From contig JBIOYR010000047.1 in NCBI GenBank assembly GCA_044870245.1, positions 1-32,792 on the forward strand: a stretch of DNA of 32,792 nucleotides. The letters are read 5' to 3'. The DNA comes from DATAFF01 sp044870245. Its GTDB lineage: Bacteria; Pseudomonadota; Alphaproteobacteria; Rhizobiales; Aestuariivirgaceae. Below the pieces are notes generated by a model. It had not been told where the DNA came from. It ran no database searches and saw nothing but the letters and a program-made list of their open reading frames with translations. Each line of letters starts with the position of its first letter. Position 1 is the stretch's first letter. This document shows positions 1 to 7,448 of this stretch, piece after piece. Made by a program: the position numbers and the translations under genes.

Positions 1-104
1 CCGCATGAGGACGACATCGCCTCGCTCTTGCAAACGTTTGGCATCTTCGCCCTGGGTTACTTCATGCGGCCGGTGGGCGGCTTCATCTTCGGCCACATCG
101 GCGC
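1..104 (+). pseudogene. Fragment of an MFS (metabolite:H+ symporter-like) transporter, open at the window start
   Basis: Reading frame 1 from the first base gives about 34 residues typical of the second transmembrane region and following loop of sugar/organic-acid MFS symporters, including LLQTFGIFALGYFMRPVGG and FGHIG. In intact family members the next residues are Asp-Arg and a basic loop. Here the frame instead runs into sequence antisense to a ribokinase, starting at a GGCGCC hexamer around 98-103. The frame stays open to 501 only because it is antisense to that gene. This is therefore either a gene truncated by rearrangement or an assembly or library chimera. The upstream part of the gene lies outside the window. 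Confidence 0.6.
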
Positions 105-593
105 CGGATCGAGTATGACGAGACCCCGCTCAGAGCGAACGATCGCTGCGGCAGCGAGGCTCGTCTCCAGCGGCACCTCGAGCTGGAGGAGCAGGACCCT
201 GGCCGCGAGGAGCGCCGCCCTGCCCTTTTCGAGGTCGGCCGCACCAAGGACGCCATTGCCGCCGGCGACGACGGCGATGGTGTTCTCGCCATCGGCAGCG
301 ACATGGATCATCGCCATGCCGGTCGCGCCATCAGCATCGACGGCGACGAGGGCGGTGTCGACCGCAAAACGCCGCAGCTCATCGAGCACGGCATGGCCGA
401 AGGCATCGCCCCCCACCCGGCCAACCAGGCTGACGGTGCTGCCGAGACGGCGCGCCGCCACCGCCTGGTTGGCGCCCTTGCCGCCAAGACCGAGGCGATA
501 GGCCGAGGCGAAGAGGGTCTCGCCGGCTCGAGGCAGTCGCTCGACATAGGCGACGACGTCGCAATTGATGCTGCCGACCACCGCGATCGCCAT
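57..593 (-). pseudogene. Ribokinase-like PfkB-family sugar kinase, 3' half missing
   Basis: PfkB-family kinases phosphorylate ribose or related sugars in the cytoplasm. The N-terminus MAIAVVGSINCDVV, the substrate-site stretch GLGGKGANQAVAARRLG and VGRVGGDAFG are characteristic of ribokinase. The ATG at 593 follows a good ribosome-binding site (GGAGG on the minus strand). It lies 10 bases after the stop of the nucleoside hydrolase, so the two are probably cotranscribed: hydrolase releases ribose, kinase traps it. The homologous part ends after about 163 residues at VILDPAP. The remaining codons to the stop at 57 are antisense to an MFS transporter, so the catalytic DTxGAGD region expected near residue 250 is absent. 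As written, the product cannot be an active kinase. Confidence 0.75.
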
Positions 594-603
594 CTCACAC
601 CTC

Positions 604-1506
604 CTAGAGCGCGATGCCCGCCAGTTGCTGCGCCATCCGTCCGACAAACGCGTCGACGTCCAGCTCGACGACCAGCCGGTGCGGCCCCCCGGCGTCGCGG
701 GTCCACAGCGTCCGGCCCTCGCGTGGGCCACGCTCCGTGACGACGGCGAGGGTGCCCTGCTCGAGGCGGAACAGCTCCGGCCACAGAATGAAGCCGACGA
801 CGCAGGCATCGTGAATGGCCGCGGGGTGGCTGTCGATCCCGACCATTGGCATCAGGGAGGCGACGAGCCTGGCGGGCTTGCTCAGGCTTCGGCCGAGCAC
901 CGCGAGGAAGTCGGGGCCGGCAATGACTTTGCGCGTGATGTCGAGCGGGACGATGGTGGCAGGGACCGCGCTCGCCAGCACGGTCGCTGCCGCATCCGGA
1001 TCGACCCAGATGTTGAGCTCGGCTTGCGGCGTGGCATTGCCGCGGCCGATGGCGCCTCCCATGATCACCAGATCGGCGATCGCGCCGGCAAGACCGGGAC
1101 GTCCGCCAAGGAGGTGGGCAAGATTGGTGAGCGGCCCGATGGCGATCAGGACGCGCCTCCCCGGCGTTGGCCGATCGAGCCAACGGATAAGGGCTGAAAC
1201 CGCATCATCGGTGGCCGGGGGCGCTCCGGAGGACAGTGCCAAAGAGCCGTCGCCGCCCCAGATCGCGGTCGAGAAGCGCGACGGATCGCGACGCGCCGCG
1301 CAGTGGCCGCGATGGACCGGCGCGGCGTGACCGAGGGCTGCAATGATGGTGCCGGCATTGGCGGTGACCATTTCGAGCGCGGCATTGCCCTCGACGGTGG
1401 TGACGAGGTCGATTGCGAGGTCGTGCGAGGCGGCGGCAAGGGCGATGGCGACGGCATCGTCGAGGCCGGGATCGCAGTCGATGGCGAGAGAGATTGGAGG
1501 GTTCAT
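604..1506 (-). CDS. Nucleoside hydrolase (inosine-uridine preferring family)
   Basis: This 300-residue protein cleaves the N-glycosidic bond of ribonucleosides to give base and ribose. The family signature is intact at the N-terminus: AIDCDPGLDDAVA supplies the DxDxxxDD calcium-binding aspartates (Asp10, 12, 16, 17). Further conserved stretches are GPLTNLA, VIMGGAI, AELNIWVDPDAA and, near the C-terminus, the HDACVVGFI histidine-aspartate segment. The ATG at 1506 overlaps the stop of the upstream MFS gene as ATGA, indicating translational coupling. The gene is followed by the ribokinase-like gene, so transporter, hydrolase and kinase form a nucleoside-salvage unit. The exact nucleoside cannot be read from the sequence. 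Confidence 0.92.
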   Translation of the reverse strand: MNPPISLAIDCDPGLDDAVAIALAAASHDLAIDLVTTVEGNAALEMVTANAGTIIAALGHAAPVHRGHCAARRDPSRFSTAIWGGDGSLALSSGAPPATDDAVSALIRWLDRPTPGRRVLIAIGPLTNLAHLLGGRPGLAGAIADLVIMGGAIGRGNATPQAELNIWVDPDAAATVLASAVPATIVPLDITRKVIAGPDFLAVLGRSLSKPARLVASLMPMVGIDSHPAAIHDACVVGFILWPELFRLEQGTLAVVTERGPREGRTLWTRDAGGPHRLVVELDVDAFVGRMAQQLAGIAL

Positions 1507-2726
1507 GGTCGAGGGGCCTCGCTTCGTCCGTGCTCGGTCCATTCCACGACGAGGACCGAGGCGAGCACCAGCCCGGCGAAGGACAGGGCCAGCGGATAGA
1601 GCGTGCCGGCATAGCTCTGCCCGATCACCGTGCCGATGGCGACCGACACGATGGTCGCAATGAAGCTCACCACCGCCGAGCCGACACCGGCAATGTGCCC
1701 GAGCGGCTCCATTGCCAGGGCGTTGAGATTGCCGAAACTGATGCCGACGAAGAAGAAGCAGATCACCAGATAGATCATGAGCAGCCACAGCGGCGGCAGA
1801 CCGCCGGCGAGCGCCACCAGAAGGACGAAGAGGAGCGACAAGGCGCTGGCGCTGCGCAGGGCCAGGCTGCAGAGCCGCCGCATCCCGAAGCGCATGACGA
1901 GGCGAGCGTTGATGAGGGAGGCGCAGCCGATCGCCGCGGCAGGAACGGCGAAGGCAAGCGGAAACAACGGACCGAGACCGTAGATCTCCTGAAACATCTG
2001 CTGCGAGGTCACGAGATAGACGACGAAGGCGGCGAAGACCAGGCCGGAGGTGAGAGCATAACCCATCGTGACACGGCTGCGCAGGCATTCCAGCACAGCA
2101 GTGGCGAAATAATGCGACGACAGCTCGGCACGACGGTGCGGCGGCAGGGTTTCGGGCTGGCGCCAGAGAAACCAGGCGAGCGCCACCGAACCGAGGACGA
2201 GCAGGGCAACGAAGATCCCGCGCCATGAGCCGAAATGGAGAATGATCTGGCCGAGCGCCGGCGCCAGCACCGGCGCCATGATGAACACCGCCATGACCAG
2301 CGAGAAGACGCGGGCCATCTCGCGGCCGCCATGCCTGTCGCGGATCAGCGCCAGGGAGACGATGCGCGGACCGGCGGCGCCGGCGCCCTGGAGGAAGCGG
2401 CCGGCGAGCAGGATCTCGAATCGTGTCGCCAGCAAGGCGAGCAGCGTGCCGCAGAGATAGAGGACGAGGCCGAAGGCGACCGCCGGCTTGCGGCCGGTCA
2501 CGTCGGAGACCGGTCCGTAGAACAGTTGTCCGATGCCGAGGGCCAGGAAAAACGCCACCAGGACCAGCTGGCGGTCATTGGGGTTGCGCACTCCGAGATC
2601 CGCCGCAATCTCGCCAAGGGCCGGCAGCATCGAGTCGATCGAGAGCGCAACCAGTGACATCAGCAGCGCAATCAGCGCGACAAACTCGCCGGTCGGCCGC
2701 AATCCCGGGTCAACCGTCCCCCGCAA
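1503..2726 (-). CDS. MFS transporter, Bcr/CflA (drug-resistance) type
   Basis: This is an inner-membrane 12-helix major facilitator. The N-terminal pattern LSIDSMLPALGEIAADLG, then GQLFYGPVSDVTGRKP (the loop 2-3 motif A) and GRFLQGAGAA, is typical of the Bcr/CflA subfamily, which includes bicyclomycin and purine-base efflux proteins. Its place at the head of a nucleoside hydrolase-ribokinase operon suggests a nucleoside or base as substrate, which is inference. The frame is open to an ATG at 2831, but that start has no ribosome-binding site and would overlap the divergent histidine kinase. I prefer the TTG at 2726, which follows GGAG at good distance and gives 407 residues; a TTG at 2702 is also possible. 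The stop overlaps the next start (ATGA). Confidence 0.85.
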   Translation of the reverse strand: MRGTVDPGLRPTGEFVALIALLMSLVALSIDSMLPALGEIAADLGVRNPNDRQLVLVAFFLALGIGQLFYGPVSDVTGRKPAVAFGLVLYLCGTLLALLATRFEILLAGRFLQGAGAAGPRIVSLALIRDRHGGREMARVFSLVMAVFIMAPVLAPALGQIILHFGSWRGIFVALLVLGSVALAWFLWRQPETLPPHRRAELSSHYFATAVLECLRSRVTMGYALTSGLVFAAFVVYLVTSQQMFQEIYGLGPLFPLAFAVPAAAIGCASLINARLVMRFGMRRLCSLALRSASALSLLFVLLVALAGGLPPLWLLMIYLVICFFFVGISFGNLNALAMEPLGHIAGVGSAVVSFIATIVSVAIGTVIGQSYAGTLYPLALSFAGLVLASVLVVEWTEHGRSEAPRP

Positions 2727-2756
2727 CTTCGTACTCCAATTCCCTGGTCGGACGGC

Positions 2757-2762
2757 TATAAT
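2757..2762 (+). promoter_or_regulatory. TATAAT -10-like hexamer between divergent MFS and histidine kinase genes
   Basis: A perfect TATAAT lies about 20 bases upstream of the proposed kinase start. The kinase GTG at 2782 is preceded by GAGGTGGGA at 2772-2780. No convincing -35 hexamer lies 16-18 bases upstream. The reverse strand reads TATTAT at the same place, so the site could serve either gene. Confidence 0.3.
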
Positions 2763-2781
2763 AGGGGGATCGAGGTGGGAT

Positions 2782-4185
2782 GTGAATTCATCGGCTTTCG
2801 GGGCATCCGAGACGTCACGGACGAGCGGCATCGCGCATGCGCTGCATCGCCTGCGGCACCATGTCGACCGCTTTCTCGAGCGGCAATTCCCGGAGCGGCT
2901 CTATGCCCGCTCGCTGATCATCGTGGTGACGCCGGTCGTGGTGCTGCAGCTCATCATGACCTACATGTTCATGGAGCGGCATTACGAGACGGTCACCCGC
3001 TCGCTGGCCGAATCCTATATCAGCGACGTGGTGCTGCTGATCAATCTCTACAACAAGAGCGATCAGGGCCAGGAAGCAGTCCGCCGCATTCTCGACATGG
3101 CCAATGGCGATCTCAAGCTTGGCCTGTCGATCCTCGAGAAGCAATCACTACCCGAGCCGATCCCCTCGCCGGCCTTCTCCAGCGTCGACCGCAAGCTCAG
3201 GCGTTACGTCTGGAGCGATCTCAAGCTGCCGTTCTGGCTCGACACCACCGGCACACCCGACTTCGTCGATCTCAGGATCGAGGTCAAGCCCGACACGGTG
3301 TTCCGCTTCGTGACGCCGATCGCGCGGGCCCACGCGCCGACCCGGCCGTTGTTCCTGTTCGCCATGGTGAGCTCGTCGCTGGTGCTGCTCAGCCTGGCGA
3401 TCATTTTCCTGCGCGGCCAGATTCGTCCGATCCTCAGATTGGCCGAGGCGGCACAGGCTTTCGGCATGGGGCGCGACGTCGCCAATTTCCGCCCCTCCGG
3501 AGCGCGCGAGATCCAGGAGGCATCCAACGCCTTCATCATGATGAAGGCGCGCATCGAGCGCAATGTCGAGCAGCGGACCGCCATGCTGGCGGGGGTGTCG
3601 CATGATCTGCGAACGGTGCTGACGCGGCTCAATCTCGAGCTCGCATTGATGCCGCAGACGGCGGAGACGGCGGCGATGCGCGAGGACGTCGCCGAGATGC
3701 AGCGTATGCTCGAGGGCTATCTCTCCTTTGCCCGCGGCGATGGCGGGGAGGAATCGCGCGAGACCGACATCGTCAATCTGATCAGCCAGATCGGCGAGGA
3801 CTTCGCCCGCTCGGGACGCACCATCACGCTCGACCTGCCGGACAGCCTGACGGCGTCGGTCAAGCCACAGGCGCTCAAGCGCTGCATCGCCAATCTCGTC
3901 GCCAATGCCATCCGGTTCGGCAAGCTCGTCACCGTCACGGCGTCGCTCGAGAACCGGGCGCTGACGATCATCGTCGAGGATAACGGACCGGGGGTCCCGC
4001 CGGAGCGTTATGCCGACGTGTTCAAGCCGTTCGTCCGCCTGGATGATGCTCGCAACCAGGACACGCCCGGAACCGGGCTCGGACTTGCCATCGCGCTCGA
4101 TGTGGCGCGAAGCCATGGCGGCGACATCACGCTCGACAGGAGCGCCAGCGGCGGCCTCGAGGTGACGGTGACGATTCCGCAATAG
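2782..4185 (+). CDS. EnvZ-like membrane sensor histidine kinase
   Basis: This 467-residue sensor kinase senses an unknown signal across the inner membrane and autophosphorylates on His274. Order of parts: TM1 (about 43-63), a periplasmic region (64-188), TM2 (about 189-210), a HAMP-like linker, the H-box GVSHDLRTVLTRL, an N-box (CIANLVANAIRFG), G1 (EDNGPGVP), F-box (FKPFVRLDD) and G2 (GTGLGLAIA). The H-box has Val where EnvZ-type kinases normally have Pro after SHDLRT. The GTG at 2782 is chosen because a good ribosome-binding site (GAGGTGGGA) and a TATAAT precede it. The frame is open further upstream only antisense to the MFS gene. No response regulator is adjacent, so its partner must be encoded elsewhere. 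Confidence 0.88.
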   Translation: MNSSAFGASETSRTSGIAHALHRLRHHVDRFLERQFPERLYARSLIIVVTPVVVLQLIMTYMFMERHYETVTRSLAESYISDVVLLINLYNKSDQGQEAVRRILDMANGDLKLGLSILEKQSLPEPIPSPAFSSVDRKLRRYVWSDLKLPFWLDTTGTPDFVDLRIEVKPDTVFRFVTPIARAHAPTRPLFLFAMVSSSLVLLSLAIIFLRGQIRPILRLAEAAQAFGMGRDVANFRPSGAREIQEASNAFIMMKARIERNVEQRTAMLAGVSHDLRTVLTRLNLELALMPQTAETAAMREDVAEMQRMLEGYLSFARGDGGEESRETDIVNLISQIGEDFARSGRTITLDLPDSLTASVKPQALKRCIANLVANAIRFGKLVTVTASLENRALTIIVEDNGPGVPPERYADVFKPFVRLDDARNQDTPGTGLGLAIALDVARSHGGDITLDRSASGGLEVTVTIPQ

Positions 4186-4186
4186 G

Positions 4187-4240
4187 AGGCAGCAGGCATT
4201 AGGCAGATAGGCAGTGCGTGGTGCTCTTGCCGACTGCCTA
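4187..4240. repeat. Heptad-based palindromic intergenic repeat, copy 1
   Basis: The left arm at 4187-4215 is built from AGGCA-containing heptads (AGGCAGC, AGGCATT, AGGCAGAT, AGGCAGT). A shorter right arm reads GACTGCCTAG at 4232-4241, the reverse complement of the heptad motif. The element fills the whole gap between the convergent histidine kinase and deacylase genes, and the deacylase TAG stop is inside the right arm. A second copy lies at 8380-8446. The RNA could fold into a hairpin and act as a two-way terminator. Confidence 0.7.
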
Positions 4241-5227
4241 GACTTCCACCCCCAACACCGCCAGGCAATCGCCGGGCTTGATGAGGCCAGGAAAGTGGCG
4301 GGCGACGAGCAGGCCGTCCATCCTGGCGCGGTAGGAGCGCGGCGGCTTGCCGGTGCGATCGACCGGCCAGATGCGGGCGAGCTCATCGCCGCTCCTCACC
4401 TTCTCGCCGAGATCGACGCGCGGCTCGATCAATCCTTCATCCTCGCTGAACAGGAAGCAGTCGGCCGAGGGCATGTCGAGCATCACCGAGTTGTGCCGCT
4501 CGATCTCGCCTTGGAGGATGCCGGCATGGATCAGCAGGTTGCGGCAGCCCCGCCGGGCGATCGCCACGGAGCGGGCCGTGGCGGTGCCGCCGCCGCCCAG
4601 CTCGGTCGTGACGAACAGCTTGCCCAGCCCCTCGACGATCGTGTCGAACATCCCGACGGAATCGATCTCGCGCAGGAACATCGAATAGGGTGCGGCAAAG
4701 GCCTCCATGGCGGCGCTCGCGCGCGCTTGGAGCGCCGCATCGGAGAGATGATGGATGCTGGCAAAGGGCACGAAGTCGAGCGTGCGTCCGCCGGAATGAA
4801 TATCGAGAACGATATCGGCCTCAGGCACGAGCGTGCGGGCGAAATAATCGGCGATCTTCTCGGTCACCGTGCCGTCGGGACGGCCGGGGAAGGCGCGGTT
4901 CAGATTGCCGCGGTCGATCGGCGAGGTGCGCAGGCCGGCGCGAAAGGCCGGGTAGTTCATGAAGGGGACGATGATGACGCGGCCGTCGATCATCGCCGGA
5001 TCGAGCTCGAGGGCCAGCTCCTGGAGCGCCAACGGTCCCTCATATTCGTCGCCGTGGTTGGCGCCGGTGAAGAGCGCGGTCGGGCCGCTGCCGCGCTTGA
5101 CCACGGTGAGCGGGATCATCACCGAGCCCCAGGCCGAATCGTCGCGGCTGTAGGGCAGCCGCAGAAAGCCGTGCCGCACGCCGTCGGCGGCGAGATCGAT
5201 AGTCGGAACGATGGGATTGTCTCTCAT
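4238..5227 (-). CDS. Succinylglutamate desuccinylase/aspartoacylase-family deacylase, DoeB-like
   Basis: This is a cytoplasmic zinc-dependent M14-like deacylase of 329 residues. GANHGDEYEG supplies the zinc ligands His58 and Glu61, and DIHSGG gives the third ligand His144. RGNLNRAFPG carries the substrate-binding Arg. From memory, the overall pattern (LPYSRDDSAWG, TELGGGG, ARRGCRNLL) is closest to DoeB, the N2-acetyl-diaminobutyrate deacetylase of ectoine breakdown, rather than to AstE. No other ectoine genes are nearby, so the substrate is unknown. The ATG at 5227 is preferred: upstream codons in the open frame do not resemble the family. The gene is divergent from the aminotransferase at 5382, and its TAG stop lies inside a palindromic repeat. 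Confidence 0.82.
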   Translation of the reverse strand: MRDNPIVPTIDLAADGVRHGFLRLPYSRDDSAWGSVMIPLTVVKRGSGPTALFTGANHGDEYEGPLALQELALELDPAMIDGRVIIVPFMNYPAFRAGLRTSPIDRGNLNRAFPGRPDGTVTEKIADYFARTLVPEADIVLDIHSGGRTLDFVPFASIHHLSDAALQARASAAMEAFAAPYSMFLREIDSVGMFDTIVEGLGKLFVTTELGGGGTATARSVAIARRGCRNLLIHAGILQGEIERHNSVMLDMPSADCFLFSEDEGLIEPRVDLGEKVRSGDELARIWPVDRTGKPPRSYRARMDGLLVARHFPGLIKPGDCLAVLGVEV

Positions 5228-5381
5228 GGATGGGGTGCCGGCTGCCTTTCGCGGGGGGAAATCTCGGCCGCCAGCCTCGCCGCCAGACACGGCCGGCGTC
5301 AAGGCCTTCACGCGGTCGTGCTTGCGCGGGCGCCGGCTTGATCTTATTCGGCAGACGGCAATCACGGAGGATGGTCGAGGA

Positions 5382-6323
5382 ATGGCCCAGGGCACCCATA
5401 ATTTTCGCCAGGATCCGCGCAATGCCGAGATCCTGATCTCGGTCAACGGCGTGCTCTTCCCGCGCGACAAGGCCATGGTTTCGGTGTTCGATTCCGGCTT
5501 CATCCTGGGCGACGGGGTGTGGGAGGGCCTCAGGATGCATGGCGGGGGCGTGTCGTTCCTCGATCAGCATCTCGAGCGGCTCTATGAGGGTGCCAAGGCG
5601 ATCCACATGGATATCGGGCTGACGCCGGCCGAGCTCACCGGGCGGCTGTTCGATTGCCTCGAGGCCAATGGCATGACCGACGGCGTCCATATCCGCCTGA
5701 TGGTCACCCGCGGCGTCAAGGCGACGCCCTATCAGGATCCGCGGGTGACGATCTCGCCGGCGACCATCGTCATCATTCCGGAATACAAGATTGCCGATCC
5801 CGAGATCGCGGCGCGAGGCTTGAGGCTGCACACCGTCCATGTGCGGCGCGGCTATCCCGATGTGCAGGACCAGAAGCTCAATTCGCATTCCAAGCTCAAT
5901 TGCATCACCGCCTGCATCCAGGCGGCCGATGCCGGTGCCGACGAGGCGCTGATGCTCGACCCGCATGGCTTCGTCGCCACCTGCAACTCGACGCATTTCT
6001 TCATCGTGCGGCGCGGCGAGGTGTGGACGTCGACAGGGCAGTATTGCATCCCCGGCATCACCCGCGGGAACATCATCGCGCTCTGCCGTAGCAATGACAT
6101 TCCGATCCACGAGAAAGCCTTCTCGCTCTATGACGTCTACGGCGCCGATGAAGCCTTCGTCACCGGGACCTTTGCCGGCCTTGCGGCGGTGCGCGAGGTC
6201 GACGGGCGTCCGATCCGCCATCCGCTCGCCCCGCCGCAGGCATGGAGCGGTCCTGGGCCGATGACGCAGCGACTGAGCGCGCTCTATCGCGAGCTCGCGG
6301 TGACGGAGGCGGTGCGGCGATGA
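5382..6323 (+). CDS. Class IV (branched-chain-like) PLP aminotransferase
   Basis: This 313-residue protein belongs to fold-type IV aminotransferases (BCAT and D-amino-acid transaminase). FDSGFILGDGVWEGLR is the classic N-terminal signature and QDQKLNSHSKLN contains the probable PLP lysine (Lys165). The C-terminal part has GQYCIPGITRGNIIALC and VTGTFAG. In BCATs a Glu that contacts the PLP ring nitrogen precedes the NxxxxFxV segment; here that position is Thr200 (ATCNSTHFFIV). The substrate may therefore not be a normal branched-chain amino acid. The stop overlaps the next start (ATGA), coupling it to the sulfotransferase-like gene. The ATG at 5382 begins the conserved region; the longer open frame upstream is antisense to the deacylase. 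Confidence 0.88.
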   Translation: MAQGTHNFRQDPRNAEILISVNGVLFPRDKAMVSVFDSGFILGDGVWEGLRMHGGGVSFLDQHLERLYEGAKAIHMDIGLTPAELTGRLFDCLEANGMTDGVHIRLMVTRGVKATPYQDPRVTISPATIVIIPEYKIADPEIAARGLRLHTVHVRRGYPDVQDQKLNSHSKLNCITACIQAADAGADEALMLDPHGFVATCNSTHFFIVRRGEVWTSTGQYCIPGITRGNIIALCRSNDIPIHEKAFSLYDVYGADEAFVTGTFAGLAAVREVDGRPIRHPLAPPQAWSGPGPMTQRLSALYRELAVTEAVRR

Positions 6324-7087
6324 CGGCGAGGAGCATCAACATCGCCATGTGGTCGGGGCCGCGCAACATCTCGACGGCGATGATGTATTCCTTCGGCAGC
6401 CGACCCGACTGCACCTGCTGGGACGAGCCGTTCTACGGCTTCTCGCTCAAGGCGCGCGGCAACGACCATCCGCTGCGGGACGAGATCATCGCGGCATGGG
6501 GCTCGGATTTCGAGGTGCTGGTGAAGCGTTGCCTCGAACCCAGGCCGCAGGGTCGGCCGGTGTTCTACCAGAAGCACATGACGCATCACATGTTGAAGGG
6601 CTTCGACCGCAGCTTCGTACACGGGCTGACCAACGCCTTCCTGATCCGCTCGCCGGAGCGGGTGCTCGAAAGCTATGTCAAGAAATGGCCGACGGTGACG
6701 CTCCAGGATATCGGCTTCGTCGAGCAGGCGGAGATCTTCGAAATGGTGGCGGAACGGCTCGGCGAGGCACCGCCGGTGGTCGATGCCGACGACATATTGG
6801 GCGATCCGGAAGGTGTGCTCAGGGCGCTGTGCGCGGCGCTCGAAATCGAATTCCGCCAAGAGATGCTGTCATGGCCGGCAGGTCCCAAATCATTCGACGG
6901 CGTATGGTCGCCGCATTGGTACAATGCGGTGTGGAGGTCGACCGGCTTCGAGGAGCGGCCGCCGGCGAAACCGGCGATGACGGGTGGACTTGCGGCGATC
7001 GCCGATGCAGCGAGGCCCTTTTATGAAAGGCTGTTGCGCCACCGGTTGGTGTCGGCGCCAATGTCGGTGGCGGGTGCCGCGACCTGA
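6320..7087 (+). CDS. Sulfotransferase-like P-loop protein coupled to the aminotransferase
   Basis: This is a 255-residue cytoplasmic protein. The N-terminal MWSGPRNISTAMMYSF matches the PAPS 5'-phosphosulfate loop region of sulfotransferase-fold proteins. LIRSPERVLESYVKKWP is the second conserved block (3'-phosphate-binding type). Near the C-terminus, FDGVWSPHWYNAVWRSTGF is highly distinctive. From memory, this block also occurs in the N-terminal half of plant branched-chain-aminotransferase-like proteins whose C-terminal half is a class IV aminotransferase. Here the aminotransferase is the separate gene immediately upstream, overlapping by ATGA. The two products probably act on one substrate; its identity and true sulfotransferase activity are unknown. 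The last 67 bases overlap the convergent fliJ. Confidence 0.8.
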   Translation: MTARSINIAMWSGPRNISTAMMYSFGSRPDCTCWDEPFYGFSLKARGNDHPLRDEIIAAWGSDFEVLVKRCLEPRPQGRPVFYQKHMTHHMLKGFDRSFVHGLTNAFLIRSPERVLESYVKKWPTVTLQDIGFVEQAEIFEMVAERLGEAPPVVDADDILGDPEGVLRALCAALEIEFRQEMLSWPAGPKSFDGVWSPHWYNAVWRSTGFEERPPAKPAMTGGLAAIADAARPFYERLLRHRLVSAPMSVAGAAT

Positions 7088-7425
7088 ACGACGCCGCCTT
7101 CCTTCTCGGCGAGAAGCTCGAGCTTGCGCAGCTCGCCCTCCTCGATAGCGAATCGCCCCTTGGCCTCGTCGAGCTCGGCCTTCAGCTCGCTCATCGAGCG
7201 CAGGATGTTGTCGCGACGACCGCGCAGCGACTTGGCCGTCATCGAATAGCTGAAGTGACCAGGATCGGTGACGCCATTGCGCTGCTCCTCGGCAGCGATC
7301 TGGTGATCGAGGTCGTCCTGCTTGCGACGAAAGTCGGCAATCATCGCCTCGATGGCCTGGACCTGGCGGCGCCGTTCCTCGACACGAAAGCGCTGAAGCC
7401 GCAGATAGGTGTTTTTCGAACGCAT
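7021..7425 (-). CDS. fliJ: Flagellar export chaperone FliJ
   Basis: This is a 134-residue, highly charged, nearly all-helical protein. FliJ is the coiled-coil stalk of the flagellar type III export ATPase, where it interacts with FliI and FlhA and escorts substrates. The N-terminus MRSKNTYLRLQRFRVEERRR and the regularly spaced Arg/Glu heptads through about residue 112 fit the family, and a fliJ beside ctrA is a common alphaproteobacterial arrangement. fliI, its usual partner, is not adjacent: downstream lies the convergent sulfotransferase-like gene, which it overlaps tail-to-tail by 67 bases. It is divergent from ctrA across a 257-base regulatory region. Confidence 0.82.
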   Translation of the reverse strand: MRSKNTYLRLQRFRVEERRRQVQAIEAMIADFRRKQDDLDHQIAAEEQRNGVTDPGHFSYSMTAKSLRGRRDNILRSMSELKAELDEAKGRFAIEEGELRKLELLAEKEGGVVQVAAPATDIGADTNRWRNSLS

Positions 7426-7448
7426 GAACGGCCTCCCGCAACCGCCAC

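Noticed and set aside
593..809. Upstream extension of the ribokinase frame to 809 (minus)
   Set aside because: The added residues are in another frame of the nucleoside hydrolase, and the ATG at 593 has a strong GGAGG and begins the conserved sequence.
1413..2228. Long plus-strand frame (271 codons)
   Set aside because: Arg/Glu/Gly-rich composition with no recognisable domain; it is a GC-driven shadow antisense to the hydrolase and MFS genes.
3148..4386. Long minus-strand frame (412 codons)
   Set aside because: Antisense to the histidine kinase, which has complete family motifs; the product is charged and low in complexity.
4238..5227. AstE (succinylglutamate desuccinylase of arginine catabolism)
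   Set aside because: No other ast genes nearby, and the sequence pattern fits DoeB-like proteins better.
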